This document shows, one piece after another, positions 46,664 through 57,579 of a DNA stretch of 62,963 nt (position 1 is the first letter of the stretch; the number at the start of each line of letters is the position of its first letter). Both the position numbers and the translations under genes were made by a program. Location of the stretch: positions 1 to 62,963 of the forward strand of contig JAEUWP010000351.1 of the NCBI GenBank assembly GCA_018524725.1, read 5' to 3'. The stretch comes from Podaxis mareebaensis. Taxonomy: Eukaryota > Basidiomycota > Agaricomycetes > Agaricales > Agaricaceae. The notes below the pieces were generated by a model. It made no database searches, was not told the DNA's origin, and was given only the letters and a program-made list of their open reading frames with translations.

Positions 46664-48698
46664 ATGTTGTGGATACTTTCGTATCTATACATTTTTATAG
46701 GTATCATAACATGTTTACTTTTGGTTCAATTCCGGAGGTCTCCTACACCAAAGGTACAGTGGGCGGCTTGCAGCTCTAACTTACAACTGGACGTCTACTG
46801 AATGTTATTTCTACCTTTTAGCTCCGTCATATACCAACTATTGGTCCATCAATGCCTTTGTTGTCCTACATTGGAGCCGTACAATTTTTGTTCGACAGCC
46901 AACGCATGATACAAGAAGGATACTCCAAGGTGTAAAAGGTCACTATGTGGTTAAGTTGCTTTGCTGACCTAGACTAGTATAAACACAATCTATTCAAGGT
47001 TCCTACCTTTAGGTGTTGGTTTGTTTTTGCAAGCAGTCCTCACCACATCGAAGATATTCGGAAAGCATCTCCAGATGTTCTCGGGTTTGAACCTGACATA
47101 GGTCGGGTATGTTACACTCTCGAGATCAATTGTGCATCACGTGAATCGAATGTTGATTATCGTAATCGATCCAGGCGTTGCACACCTTGTGTCCGGGTAT
47201 TAGGGAAAGTCACTTCCACGTGCCCATCATTCAAACGAAATTGAGCCGAAAGTTGGGTGACTCCCTCGACGACATACGAGAGGAAGTGATAAAAGTATTC
47301 GAAGAACTGATCATTACCGAAGGCACAGGTGCGCCTTTGGCTGTTCTCGTTCTATTTGCGTCTAATGAAAGAGGTCTAGCAGAATGGGCGAGGATTCCAC
47401 TTCAAGATACATTTCTGACAGTTGTCTGTCGAACAGCGTATCGCCTTTTCGTTGGGTTGCCTTTGTGTTTGTTCTTCCTCCATCTTCCCTCAAACGATTT
47501 TCCTAATGATACTTATAGGCAGGGACCCCGAGTTCATAACGTATAATATGAGATTTGCAGTTAATATCAGTAGAGCTGCGGTTATCATCAAACATTTCCC
47601 TCCCTCAATCAGCAGGTGAGAACGTGCGAGATTAACCATACGCTACCGTCTAACTCAGTTTCCAAGACTCCTTTCCCGCCTATTCATCAATGCTCCTTCT
47701 GCCTTGAAATATACAATGGAACGTTTGAGGCCATTGGTTGAGGAGCGGAAGAGGGACATAGAAGCACATGGCGAACGTTATCCAGGACAACCAGTAAGCT
47801 CCAGGAAACCCTCATGTCTACCAGGAAGTGACGTTTTTCCCAAGGACGATATGTTGGCTTGGTTCATGGAGGAAGTAGACGGTGCCGACGATGAAGAGAA
47901 ACTAAAGCATCTGGCATTTCATTTCCTCACTATCACTTTTGGTTCAGTCTATCCAACTACCATGGTCAGTCGCAATTTCAAGCACCTGTTCAGGGGAAAT
48001 AATAAGTCGTCCGCAAAAAAGAGTTTCATCCAAGCGTTATGTCATCTCGCAACTCGCCCTGAGTATACCGAGCCTTTGCGTGATGAGGCAAGGTGTGTTA
48101 TCTCCCGCGAAGGGTGGTCGAAATCTGCTATGGGGGAGATGCGAAAGCTAGACAGCTTTTTGAAAGAGTCGCAGAGGGTCACAGGTCTTGCTGCTGGCGA
48201 GTATTGACGTCCGTTACGCCTTCCACTGAGTATTCACGTCACTTGCACTAGCTTCGACATACCGGCAAGTCTTGAAACCATTCACGTTCTCCGATGGTAC
48301 ACTTGTCACTCCTGGCACGGAAATTGCAGTTGCTGCGTGTTCTATACACCTTGACAATACAATTTATCGAAACGCAGATACTTTTCATGGGTTCAGATTT
48401 TCAAATCTAGAAGTCGACAAAGGCTTCTTCGTCACTCCTTCGCAGTATTATCTACCTTTCGGAGTTGGGCGCCATCTATGGTCAGTCTGGCTCGTCACTC
48501 CAGGGTGCCTCAACTTAAAATCCGGTATTCAGCCCAGGACGCTTCTTCACGGCCGTTGTGATGAAAGTGATGATGTCGTACCTCATTCTGAATTATGACT
48601 TGAAGGTGAACGAGGACCAGTATCCATCTAGTTCATGGTTTCTTACGGATAGAGTACCGGACGTGACCACAAGAGTCTTGTTAAGGAAACGTACTTAG
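46664..48698 (+). CDS. Cytochrome P450 monooxygenase (510 aa, ten exons)
   Basis: Exons: 46664-46753, 46822-46929, 46978-47106, 47175-47328, 47380-47466, 47519-47615, 47667-47964, 48022-48196, 48252-48480, 48533-48698; 1533 nt, in frame throughout. The N-terminus MLWILSYLYIFIGIITCLLL is an ER membrane anchor; an upstream in-frame ATG at 46577 would add 29 residues. Marks are PTIGPSMPLLSYIGA, WARIPLQDTF...VVCRTAYRLFVGLPLC, the I-helix FGSVYPTT, ExxR in LKESQR, the FRF block in FHGFRF, and the heme motif FGVGRHLCPGR. The heme Cys codon is split by the last intron (TG/C). Intron 8 uses a GC donor. It belongs to the agaricomycete P450s often labelled ent-kaurene-oxidase-like; the substrate is unknown. 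This is the best-preserved host gene here. Confidence 0.9.
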
Positions 48699-49094
48699 TA
48701 CTTCATCATTATTACAAAGTTACGATGGTGGATGTAAGCAGGACCCCCGAAAATTGGGGGTATCCCTGATCAAATTCGGGTAGAAATATGAGGATTTCTC
48801 GGGAACCCTCCGCACATTTCCGGATAAAAATTGCGGAACATTTGGTTGAAACCCTCCTGTGAGTTCCGGATAAAACCTTGCTCTCCAGAGGGCACCTTGT
48901 TCAAATGCAGGTAAAATTTCCCTATGTGGGCGGGCACCAGCCACAGCAAGCAAGACCCAGGCCCGAACGTTGGCCCTCTGTTCCGAAACATAGCTGCTAG
49001 CTGCTCATTACAGGCGGTGCAAATTCCATTTCATTCTACTTATGGGCATTATTCACTATTTTGAAATCTACTCCCGTGGAAGCATCCTCTACTC
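48699..49094. repeat. Region downstream of P450 with degenerate tandem repeat
   Basis: Between 48774 and about 48934 four related units of about 43-50 bp begin with TTCGGGTAGAAA, TTCCGGATAAAAA, TTCCGGATAAAAC and GCAGGTAAAA. A CCCCC...GGGGG inverted pair at 48744-48760 precedes them. No gene. Confidence 0.5.
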
Positions 49095-49440
49095 ACAGGA
49101 TCACTCAGCGAGAACTGAAAAACAGCAGGGGTTTAGCAGCAGCATGTCCAGGAGTTTCCTGGGGAGGAAGCATCCAAGAAAATGTTGGATTGTAGCTAAC
49201 ACCATAGCACACAAGGCTTCAATATTCAACCACTCCATCACTGATAGTAGCTCTTCATGTTTCCTGGTGTGTAAGAGAGGCAATGGTCAGAAGTGGGGTT
49301 GCAGCTACTGATGTGGTCATCTATTTCAGTAGCATTCTGAAGGAAGAATGTACTGAATGACACTCCATAATGACTGAATGATGCTGACAGGTGAATGGAA
49401 AGGCCTTGCTTTGTTCAGAGGAAATAGGATGGTGCATCAG
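49095..49440 (-). repeat. Inverted, CpG-poor partial copy of the 893-bp unit
   Basis: The complement matches the second half of the duplicated unit (about 44783-45100), including the blocks CATGCTGCTGCTAAACCCC and ATGAGGAGCTACTATC (here with transitions). Unlike the tandem copies it has lost CpGs. This marks the return to decayed repeat DNA. Confidence 0.75.
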
Positions 49441-49866
49441 TAAAAAGGCTCAGACCTGTCAAGGTCATACAAGTCAGGATAAGGACTACAAGGTATGTCC
49501 AAGCACTACCAGTCATGGCCTCTGTCAAATTTAATGCATACCTACCCAATGTTACATGAGCTTTACCATATCAGGGGATGAGTACAAAGGCAGTCCCATC
49601 ATGTCCAAAGTATACCAGGTAGTCCCATCATGTCTGAAGTATACCAGGCTTACCATCAGTTACAATACCAAAATTTACTAAACAGGAGCTTGAACCCCCA
49701 ACCTTCTGGAGATCTATCCCAGCACACCTTTATTGAGTTCATGAGGTGCATTAGAATCAGCCAGACCAGGACTTGAACCCAAGACCTCCTGAGAGTAGCC
49801 AGACAATTATCCAGTTGAGCTATCAGGCCTTGCTGGGCCTTGTGTTATTATAATATATAGCCCATT
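49441..49866 (-). repeat. SINE-like sequence with tRNA-like head
   Basis: On the minus strand it starts with a tRNA-like segment (49829-49758), followed by a second weaker tRNA-like segment (49740-49682). After these come two 29-bp direct units (49592 and 49621; they differ as CA against TG) and about 150 bp of unrelated sequence. A tRNA-type head plus an unrelated body is the layout of a SINE. No coding capacity. Confidence 0.5.
49758..49829 (-). pseudogene. tRNA-like sequence 1 (decayed tRNA or SINE head)
   Basis: The minus strand reads GGCCTGATAGCTCAACTGG (A box TAGCTCAACTGG, one change from consensus) and later GGTTCAAGTCC (B box). The T arm folds with wobble pairs. The D-stem partner is lost (AATT where GAGC is expected), so it is not a working tRNA. 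The anticodon cannot be assigned with confidence. Confidence 0.5.
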
Positions 49867-49870
49867 CACA

Positions 49871-49950
49871 TAGTCTACCTACATTGTAATGAGTGACATG
49901 AACCAGTGGGCACATACAATGTAGTGACTCAAGTGGTCATAATGGGGCCT
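49871..49950 (+). repeat. KDZ-B left terminal inverted repeat
   Basis: Related to 4556-4655. It shares TAGTC-ACCTACA-TGTA-TGAGTGAC and later CATACAATGTA-TGA, with transitions and small gaps. Confidence 0.65.
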
Positions 49951-51436
49951 ACAGAATTTGCTGCACCCATGTATTGCTGACACCTGCATGGGTCAAGACC
50001 CAGTACTGCAAGGTGCTGCTGGGGTCCTGCCAAGGTCAATCCTGTGGTACCACTAACAAAGTGCTGCTGGTTCCCACCAAGGTCAATCCCACAGTACCAC
50101 TAACAAAGTGCCACTGGGTCCTGCCCAGCATCAATCCCATGGTACCTTTAAGTGCTGCTATTTCCAAAAGAAAAATATTCTATTTGATGTTGTAGAGTGG
50201 AATTATTTCAGTCAGATGACTTGTCTTAAAATTATCCTCTCATGAGGCTTCAAGGTGTCATGAACAAATACATTGCACCTAAATAGATATATGAATGAGA
50301 AATCAGAATGAATGATAACTCAGATAAATAGGAGTATGTGCCATGAAATGCAATATAAGTAAATTGTATAATTCCCTCCTATGCCCTCAGCCTTGCACAC
50401 TGGTTTTAGTGTCAGATGAGGGATGTGCCCATCCTTCATCATTGTCAGGCTCCTCTCCTCTCAAAGCATCAAGTGGTAAGTCCTCAATGTTTCACATTCT
50501 CCATTTGGTTGGCCCTTTCCCAGATTTGGTACTGCCATTGGAGCTGTCTAGGACATCGTTAGTGCAGCAATTCCTCTTTGATGTGATGTAAAGGCACTCA
50601 CCTTGTGGTACTGGTGAACAGCACAATAAACCAGAGTGGTCTGTAGCACAAATGAATGTAAGGAGCAATCATCCAATGAGTTCCAGCTAAGCTGATACAC
50701 TTGTAACAAGTACAATAAGTCCAGTACATGAGCATCTGCTACTGCTTGATACCACTTGGTCCCAATCCAGTACTGCTGGGTGTTGCATCCTACTGCATCC
50801 AGTACCACTGGGTACCACTGGGTACCACAATGGTACTACATTCAGTACCACTGAGTACCACACTGATACTACATCCAATACCACTGGGTACCACAGGTGT
50901 GCTGCATCCAGTACCATATTATACATCTAGTACCACTTGATGTAAAACCATCAGTAGTATGTAGACTTACATGAGAGTAGCTATATTACCAAAAAAATTC
51001 ATTCCAAAAATGCCTTGCATCTTTGTATTTATTGTAGATTGCTACTCACTAACATTGTGACCTGATACACATAGTTACCTAGCACTTGCTACTACTGACT
51101 GCATCCAGTACCACTACTTGACATATGTAGTAGGCTTAGTACTACTACTGTGTCCTGTAGTAAGGTGTGGGTGTGGGTGTGGGAAATTCACGATACCCAT
51201 CATAATGGGCCCACTGGCTTCACTGGGAATTTCCAAGGCTCAGTACCATAATCAGCAAACATGGGTACTGATGTCACATTTGCCCAGCAAAGGACTGGCA
51301 CTTGGGCAAATATATCACTGTGCTGGCTATGAACACTGGCACAAAGCTGGCAACCACCTGCCATCAATTTAGCTAAGAAATAATTAATGAGTCACTCATG
51401 TGTTAGTGCCAAAAATGATTCTTGCCCTATGCAACA
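49951..51436. repeat. Extra repeat block between KDZ-B terminal repeat and gene 3
   Basis: About 1.1 kb longer than the equivalent part of KDZ-A. It contains direct units around GGTCAATCCCAC/TGGTACCAC (49985-50150), an open segment at 50343-50591 with no known domain, and a minisatellite of GTACCACTGGGTACCAC and TACTACATCCAGTACCAC units (50780-50930 and again near 51090-51130). The minisatellite matches the repeat flanking KDZ-A, so another repeat probably inserted here. Confidence 0.5.
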
Positions 51437-52319
51437 TTACAAGTCTATATCATGTGAAAGCCTAGCATTCTGAGTGGTTCTGTGATCAATGTCAACTATC
51501 TTCTTCATTATGTCCTGCTGAACCAACACATCAACATACTCACCAAGTTCCATAATTGAGTCTCCAGCATGCTCAATTGCCCTAAGCTTGTGGGACTTGG
51601 AATAATAAAGGTAATGGGCTACATCCTTGTAGCTTAAGCCATATTGCTGCTGAAGGGCTTTGACCTCAGTATGAAGGGTGAGGAGTTCATGCTCTGTCAA
51701 GCCCTAGAAGGTGGGGTTGTCAGTTGCTGGTTAAGCTGAAGTAGGAATGACTGACTGGCACAACAGGCACCATAATTTTTCCAGCATTGATCAAGAGGTA
51801 GGGAAGCCTGTTCCTTGACTGTAGCTAAGACCAATGTTGAAATGAGATAGATTGGCAAAATTTGGCTATATTGCAAATTATTGGCATTTGAGCTGGCAGT
51901 AGATGTGGTAATGACAGGGGGATCCTAAGTAAGAGTATTGCTGGTAACAGGACTGGCAATAAGGGTGGGCTCTACAAAATGACTGGCAAGAATCAAGGAC
52001 TGGCAACATTGTTCAGCAAGGATGGACTACTAGTAACATGACCAATGGGTAGAGTAACACCAGCAACAGCACAGGTGGGAGGTTGGAACTGGCAAAGAGC
52101 TGACAACAGTCAGGAGGAAGAAAGAGGACTTATACCACTGGCAGCATGATTAGCCATGAGATTTCTTTTCATGGCCTCTAAGTTTAATGCACTTTGGGTG
52201 GCATTCTTGAGGAACAAGGGAACCAGGTAATGTTCTCCTTCTGTAGTGGTGCATATGGCAAATGATGTTGGTGTCTCAGCAGAGAGCAACAAGTCCTTGG
52301 AAATTAGGGCTGAATTCAT
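51437..52319 (-). pseudogene. KDZ-B cargo gene 3
   Basis: Homologue of 23360-24331. Exon 1 (52319 to about 52131) reads MNSALISKDLLLSAETPTSF. Exon 2 (51703 to 51437) reads GLTEHELLTLHTEVKALQQQ and GLSYKDVAHYLYYSKSHKLR. The spacing (intron about 430 nt) and both exon borders match KDZ-A, but the donor is ATAAGT where KDZ-A has GTAAGT. Conservation of this small protein in both elements suggests a role for the element. Exons have no internal stop. Confidence 0.55.
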
Positions 52320-52524
52320 GTCAATGGACTCTGGCAGTAAGGGGAAGGTGTTTAAGATAGATCACCAATTATCTGGATTGTTCAGCTAAAAGATCTAACT
52401 TGATCACACATGTGGTGAGCTTAATGTGAATCATGTGATCATATTTAAACAAAAGGCAATGATAAAGTTAAAAAATTTTGATACAACTTGAACCATCACC
52501 ATTGGCATTCACCTCATCCTGATC

Positions 52525-54962
52525 ATGTCCAAAGCAACTGCTGCTGAAATTTCAAAAATGCTCAGGAGATTGGAAGAATAATTTTGGCAGGCCATGCATG
52601 ACAGCAGCATTGTAGAGGTCATGAAGAGAAGCAAGAAGGAGATGGTGAGTATAGTTCTTCCACATGCAGTTCACATTTTCTGACCACTTATAGCTGGATG
52701 TATTCACCCATTCAAACAGCACCAATGCTGATATCAAAGCTGCATTTAAGAAACATACATTCATAATGTTTATCATCATAGACTGGTGGAAAAATGGAAA
52801 AAAACCTTTTGCTAACTGAGTGTGGGAGCAGTTGTCATGGTATGAGGCTGGAAAGGTAAGTGACATGTCCTGGCACAACATACTACACCTGACATGTTTC
52901 CAGGAACATAGCATCAAGAGTGCTGAGCAACACAAAGGATTTCCAGCACCTATGGCAATGCAGCAAGAGTAGTCCCCAACTCTGCCAGTGCAAGTCCCCA
53001 CAGAAATGAACATGGCACTGTGTGAAGAGGAGTCTGTGCAAGCAGAGGTCCAACAGCAACAACCAGCAAAGGTCACAACTGCAGCATCTTGACAACTGGC
53101 AACTCAACTTCTGGTGCCAGCAGCAGACTATCCTATAGACATAGATAAGGATGCAGCCCCACTGGCAAGAAGCAATGGCATGCCTAAGAGTCCAGACAAA
53201 ACAGCACCAGCTCCATCAGCAAAGCTGGCTGTTAGGGGTAGCCAGCTGCAGGCAATGCTAGTGGCAGGACTGAGCTAGCACAGGGAGAAAACCCTACAAG
53301 TAGCTGTGGAGTTGCTGATGGAGGTGTCTTCAGATACCAATATGAATGAATACCAACTGTCTAACAGTTCATTGCCACTATGGGATCAGAAGCATATGGA
53401 TAAAGCATGCCATAATAGGGGAGACAAGGGGCAGGACCAGTTACAGAAGAAGGGGAAAGGAAAGGCAAAGAAAAGGGAGAAAAGTGGGATGCAATGGAAG
53501 CTGGGCTGTTGAAACCACCAGCAGCCAAGCTATTTATTTAGTGACCACCTTGAGCATCTGGCAGGCTCAATGATCCCTCCTGTGAATGCTGTGATTTACA
53601 GGATATTGCATGCCAGGAGAATATTGGAGGTGGAGCCTGTGTGAGCTGCTGTACACTCAAAATGTGCTGCAGCATTGTTACTGGCAGGTAAACAAGGGAA
53701 TGGTGACCATAGCAACAAGGCCCCAAGAATCTGGTCCCAATCCAATCAGCTCAGGCTCAGAAGGAATGCCCTTGAGAAACATGGAAACAAAAGTTCAAAT
53801 ATGTAGAGATATCTGATGATGAGGACAAAGGGCTGCTGAAGTGTGTAGTAGCAGGAGAGCAAGCACTGGGTGCTGGCAGTGGCATCTTCATCAGTGGCAA
53901 TACTGGTAGAACCTCACAACCAGCCTGACCTATGTCTGTAGATTGTCCAGCCTGCTTCTTTGGTACAGTCACCTGCAGCCCCCAGCCTATCTGGTGAACA
54001 GAGAAAGTCACCATCCACAAAACAGCACCTTGATTTGGATGACTGTAAGTAGACTGCTGTCAGCTACCTCCACTTTCAACTGACTGCTGTGCTTGAGTGG
54101 CTGAAGAGATTGATGTGTATGGGGCATCTGTCTTGGACCTTGCAGCACATTATTACAACACTCATAGCAACACAGTATGGTGACTTAACAACCTGGAGGA
54201 GAAGATGAGGGGTTTGGCTAGATGCCTAGATGTTATAATAACAAGGACCAGTATGAGAATGACTACTACCCAAGCCAATGCAGTAAGATGTCTTGGGCAC
54301 CTGGAGAGGACACTGGATGCCCTCACCCTGAAGGTGAATGAGGTATGTGAATTTCTTGGCCTTGGGGGAGATGGTTGGGACTAGCTGGGAGTGCATCTCC
54401 AGTTAGATGAGCCACTGGCTGCTGAAGCAATTTTCATTGGCTGATCTAAAGCTGCTGTGGGTGATGAAGTAGCTAGTGCCAGAAACAGTTCAGCACAAGT
54501 CATGATACTAGCAATGGGACAATCACCAGAAGTGATACCAGCACTAGCACTAGCAACTACTACTTCAGCACCCATGTTACCAATGCAATCCCCTCCCCCC
54601 CCCTCAGGCCCTGTACCCCTGGTGATACTGGCACCTGCACCCACACCCACAAACTCCAGGTCCATACCATCCTCACCCTCACAAATGCCTCCAATGTCCC
54701 ATTCAGATTCCTCACTGCCTCTAGCCCCTGCTAATTCCCCAACACAAGTGCTAGTGTAACCCATTCCACCACTTTCATGGGACAATTGGCCACCTCCACT
54801 AGCATAGTCTCCTATTATGGTAGTGGGCCTTACACCATGTTCCCCATCCATTCCATTGCTATTGCATACCCCCACCTCCCACCCACATCATTCTTAGTCC
54901 ATTCACAACTTGCCACTCTCCCAATGCCACTTAAAAAGAACTTCAGGGGACATGATGGATAC
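52525..54962 (+). pseudogene. KDZ-B cargo gene 2 (cysteine-cluster protein)
   Basis: Homologue of 23145-20607. Exon 1 reads MSKATAAEISKMLRRLEE, then a TAA, then FWQAMHDSSIVEVMKRSKKE to a GTGAG donor. The cysteine cluster is readable at about 53580-53680 as SCECCDLQDIACQENIGGGA then CVSCCTLKMCCS. The coiled-coil block LERTLDALTLKVNEVCEFLG is near 54300 and the Pro-rich tail at 54457-54759. Many stops elsewhere. The cluster of Cys residues aligns with that of KDZ-A, which supports a conserved metal-binding module. Confidence 0.5.
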
Positions 54963-55233
54963 TGACTAGTACAGATGATTATATATTGTTTTAGAATGTA
55001 AATATAATTTGTGTCTTGGTATGTGCTGATTAGATATACAAGTCTGCACTCAAGTGCTAGAAACACCAGTCACCATTGCCAAAGAAAAGTTTGGCACAGC
55101 ATGTTCCCCAGTCCTGTTTCACTGTAAATATCTCAAGTTCAGCTTTCAATTTCTCTGCCCTTTTACTTGCATGGTCATAGTGAGGGCCTTCTCTGTTGCT
55201 AATTGGTCTGATGTTTTGTATTGCCAGTGGCAA

Positions 55234-57360
55234 TTACTTTGACCAGCTCCCTGATCTTTGTTTTTCATGTGGTGGCCAGGTGATGGGCAGAGGGGTATTC
55301 AATATTTGCTGCTGCAACTCACCCAGCTGCTTAGGACTAGGGCCAGAGAGCAATGCAATGGCTGGAGCTGGTACTGCATATTGGGGATTGCCATCTTCAG
55401 GGCCATTCACTAGCAGGCCTGGAGTCACTCCTAGTGCTGTCAGTACATCAGCATATTCCTGGTTGATGATAACAATGCCAGGAACATCCAGACTTGGGTC
55501 ACCCAAACTAGTTGCCTTGTTCACAGCCAGATTGCTATCTCATTTTCCCACATGATCTGGGGTCATAACCATACAGCTGGTGTTTTTGTTGGCATTTCCA
55601 CACTGGGCTGAGCCAAGGGTGCTACATGGAAGTGTGTCTGTACTGGTCTAACTACTGAGATTTTCTCCACCCACTTCCACTGGATTGGCTGCAGTTGTAA
55701 CCTCACAGCCAGTGTTTTCCTCAGCCTCAGCATATGTAGCTGACCTGAAGGTACTGATTTTTTCCCTGGCAACTGAGTCTCTGGCATTATCAGCAAGATC
55801 CCAAGACCCACTATGTTCACTAGTGATACTTGGGCTGCCCAGATCATCCTCTTCATGGGAATCCTGCACTTCAGCAAAGGCACAGTCTCCTTCCTCTGCC
55901 CCAAATTTGACATCATGATTTCCACCTGGCCATTCTCCCTCATGTGTCAGTGTATGTTCCTGATCACCTCCCCCTCCTCTGTGCTCTCTTGGATGCTTTT
56001 TTCTTTGCCATACTGATGCCAGCTGATATCACAAACTGTCAGGATATGCTGTACTCAATAGTTCATCCTTTTTAATCTCATACATCTGGAACCAGAACAC
56101 ATCTTCAGGCCCATCCAGTTGGTACCACAAGACATGGCAAAGGAGTTTCAATATATCATCTTTCCTCATATTTCAGGGATCCCAGATGACAAAGCTATCC
56201 AGGAGATACTGCAGTGCAATAAAATTTGAAGTGCCATTCACAAGACTGCCAAATGGCATGTGTTTCTTGACATTGCTGGTTGTGAGTCCTGCTTCCTCAT
56301 GAGATGCATGGCTTGCATTCATAAGGCAACACCTATGGTAGTGAATGTTCAAACACAACCTCATTAGATCTTCTAGTTCATCCTTCCTAATTTTCCCCAT
56401 TGTGACATCTGATAATATCAGAAATCCTTTTGTAGTCATGCTGATCAATGCATTTGTTGTTGCCAAAGGTGTCAGCACTATGGCTAAATGCTGTTTTGCT
56501 TGTTCAAGGTCTTTAATGTACTCTCTGAACCATCATTTCAAGCATAATATAGTAGCATTATGCAGTTCTATGAATTTTGCTGTGTCCACAGCCATATTTT
56601 TCCCCATTTCCTCATAGCTAAGGTCATTGCATTAATGTCTGATGTCAAACATAGTCCAGCAACACTCACATGTCAACCACAAACTTCCCATCTTCTTGGA
56701 AATAGTCCCAGAATGTCATTGTAAATAGTCTCATCTCAAGCCAAGATTTCTTTGACCACTGAACAACCCTTTCATATGCTTTCTTCTTTGTGAGTCTGGG
56801 GCTGGCATTAGTGCCTCCAGCATCTGAATATTGGACTGGCACATACTACTGGTGTGTCTTGGCATCATTCCCCTCCCTCTTGAATCACTCTATCCTGTCC
56901 CTGATTGCCTTTCTTTGTCCTTTGTCCATCCTCTTATACACCAATTTTGTGGCCTTTGTCCAGTTTTGGAAATATGTGTGTTCTGACAGCTCAATGGTGT
57001 TGACATTGAGAATGTGCCTAAGTTCTTCCTCTACAGCTTCCTTGTGTTTCTTATAAACTATGTCAATATACATTATTTGGGCAGTGCTTTTTGCTGCCTT
57101 GACTATCATATAGGGTCACCAATTGTTGCTGATCCATTTGCCCAGCTCCTACAGTTGGATTAGTTTTCATGCCACAGCTACACATTCATACTAGGTATTC
57201 TTACCTTGACCTGTTTTGCCACCTCTTCCTCACTGTGTGGCATTGTTTTATTGCTTGTCCAATAATTGAATATCACCAGTAACACTCTTGCCTTGAATAT
57301 ATGCATCTGAGCCAGTAGTGTATCTTGAAATTGATATTCCTCCTTGAATTCTTAGAGGAT
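55234..57360 (-). pseudogene. KDZ-B cargo gene 1
   Basis: Homologue of 18105-20160. Readable blocks in order: FKEEYQFQDTLLAQMHIFKA (about 57350), an intron GTAAGA...TGTAG, ELGKWISNNW (about 57150), VYKKHKEAVEEELRHILNVN and TYFQNWTKATKLVYKRM (57109-56885), MPFGSLVNGTSNFIALQYLL (about 56260), VFWFQMYEIKKDEL (about 56105) and VIINQEYADVL...LVNGPEDGNPQYAV (55480-55380). Stops (TGA, TAG, TAA) are frequent. It is head-to-head with the KDZ-B transposase, as in KDZ-A. Confidence 0.55.
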
Positions 57361-57579
57361 ATTGCATTCTTTGGCAGTATAGAAGCAGCCTGCCCTCAGC
57401 TTTAAGGCTTTTGTAGTGGACATGGTGGGTATTGGTCAAATCAGAACACATATGTATATTCACAAGGTTAGAACCATGAGGTCAATGTCTTGTAGAGTGT
57501 TATGTGTTAATTGTGGTACATGCCTACCCTAACATGGATGCCAGTCCAAGCTTTATCAATCCTGCATCCTTCAGCACCT

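Noticed and set aside
49758..49829. Functional tRNA gene
   Set aside because: D-stem pairing is lost and the anticodon arm has a mismatch, so a pseudogene or SINE head is more likely.
50760..50935. CRISPR-like array (repeated TACCACTGGGTACC units)
   Set aside because: Units are degenerate, without regular spacers, and the genome is eukaryotic. It is a minisatellite.
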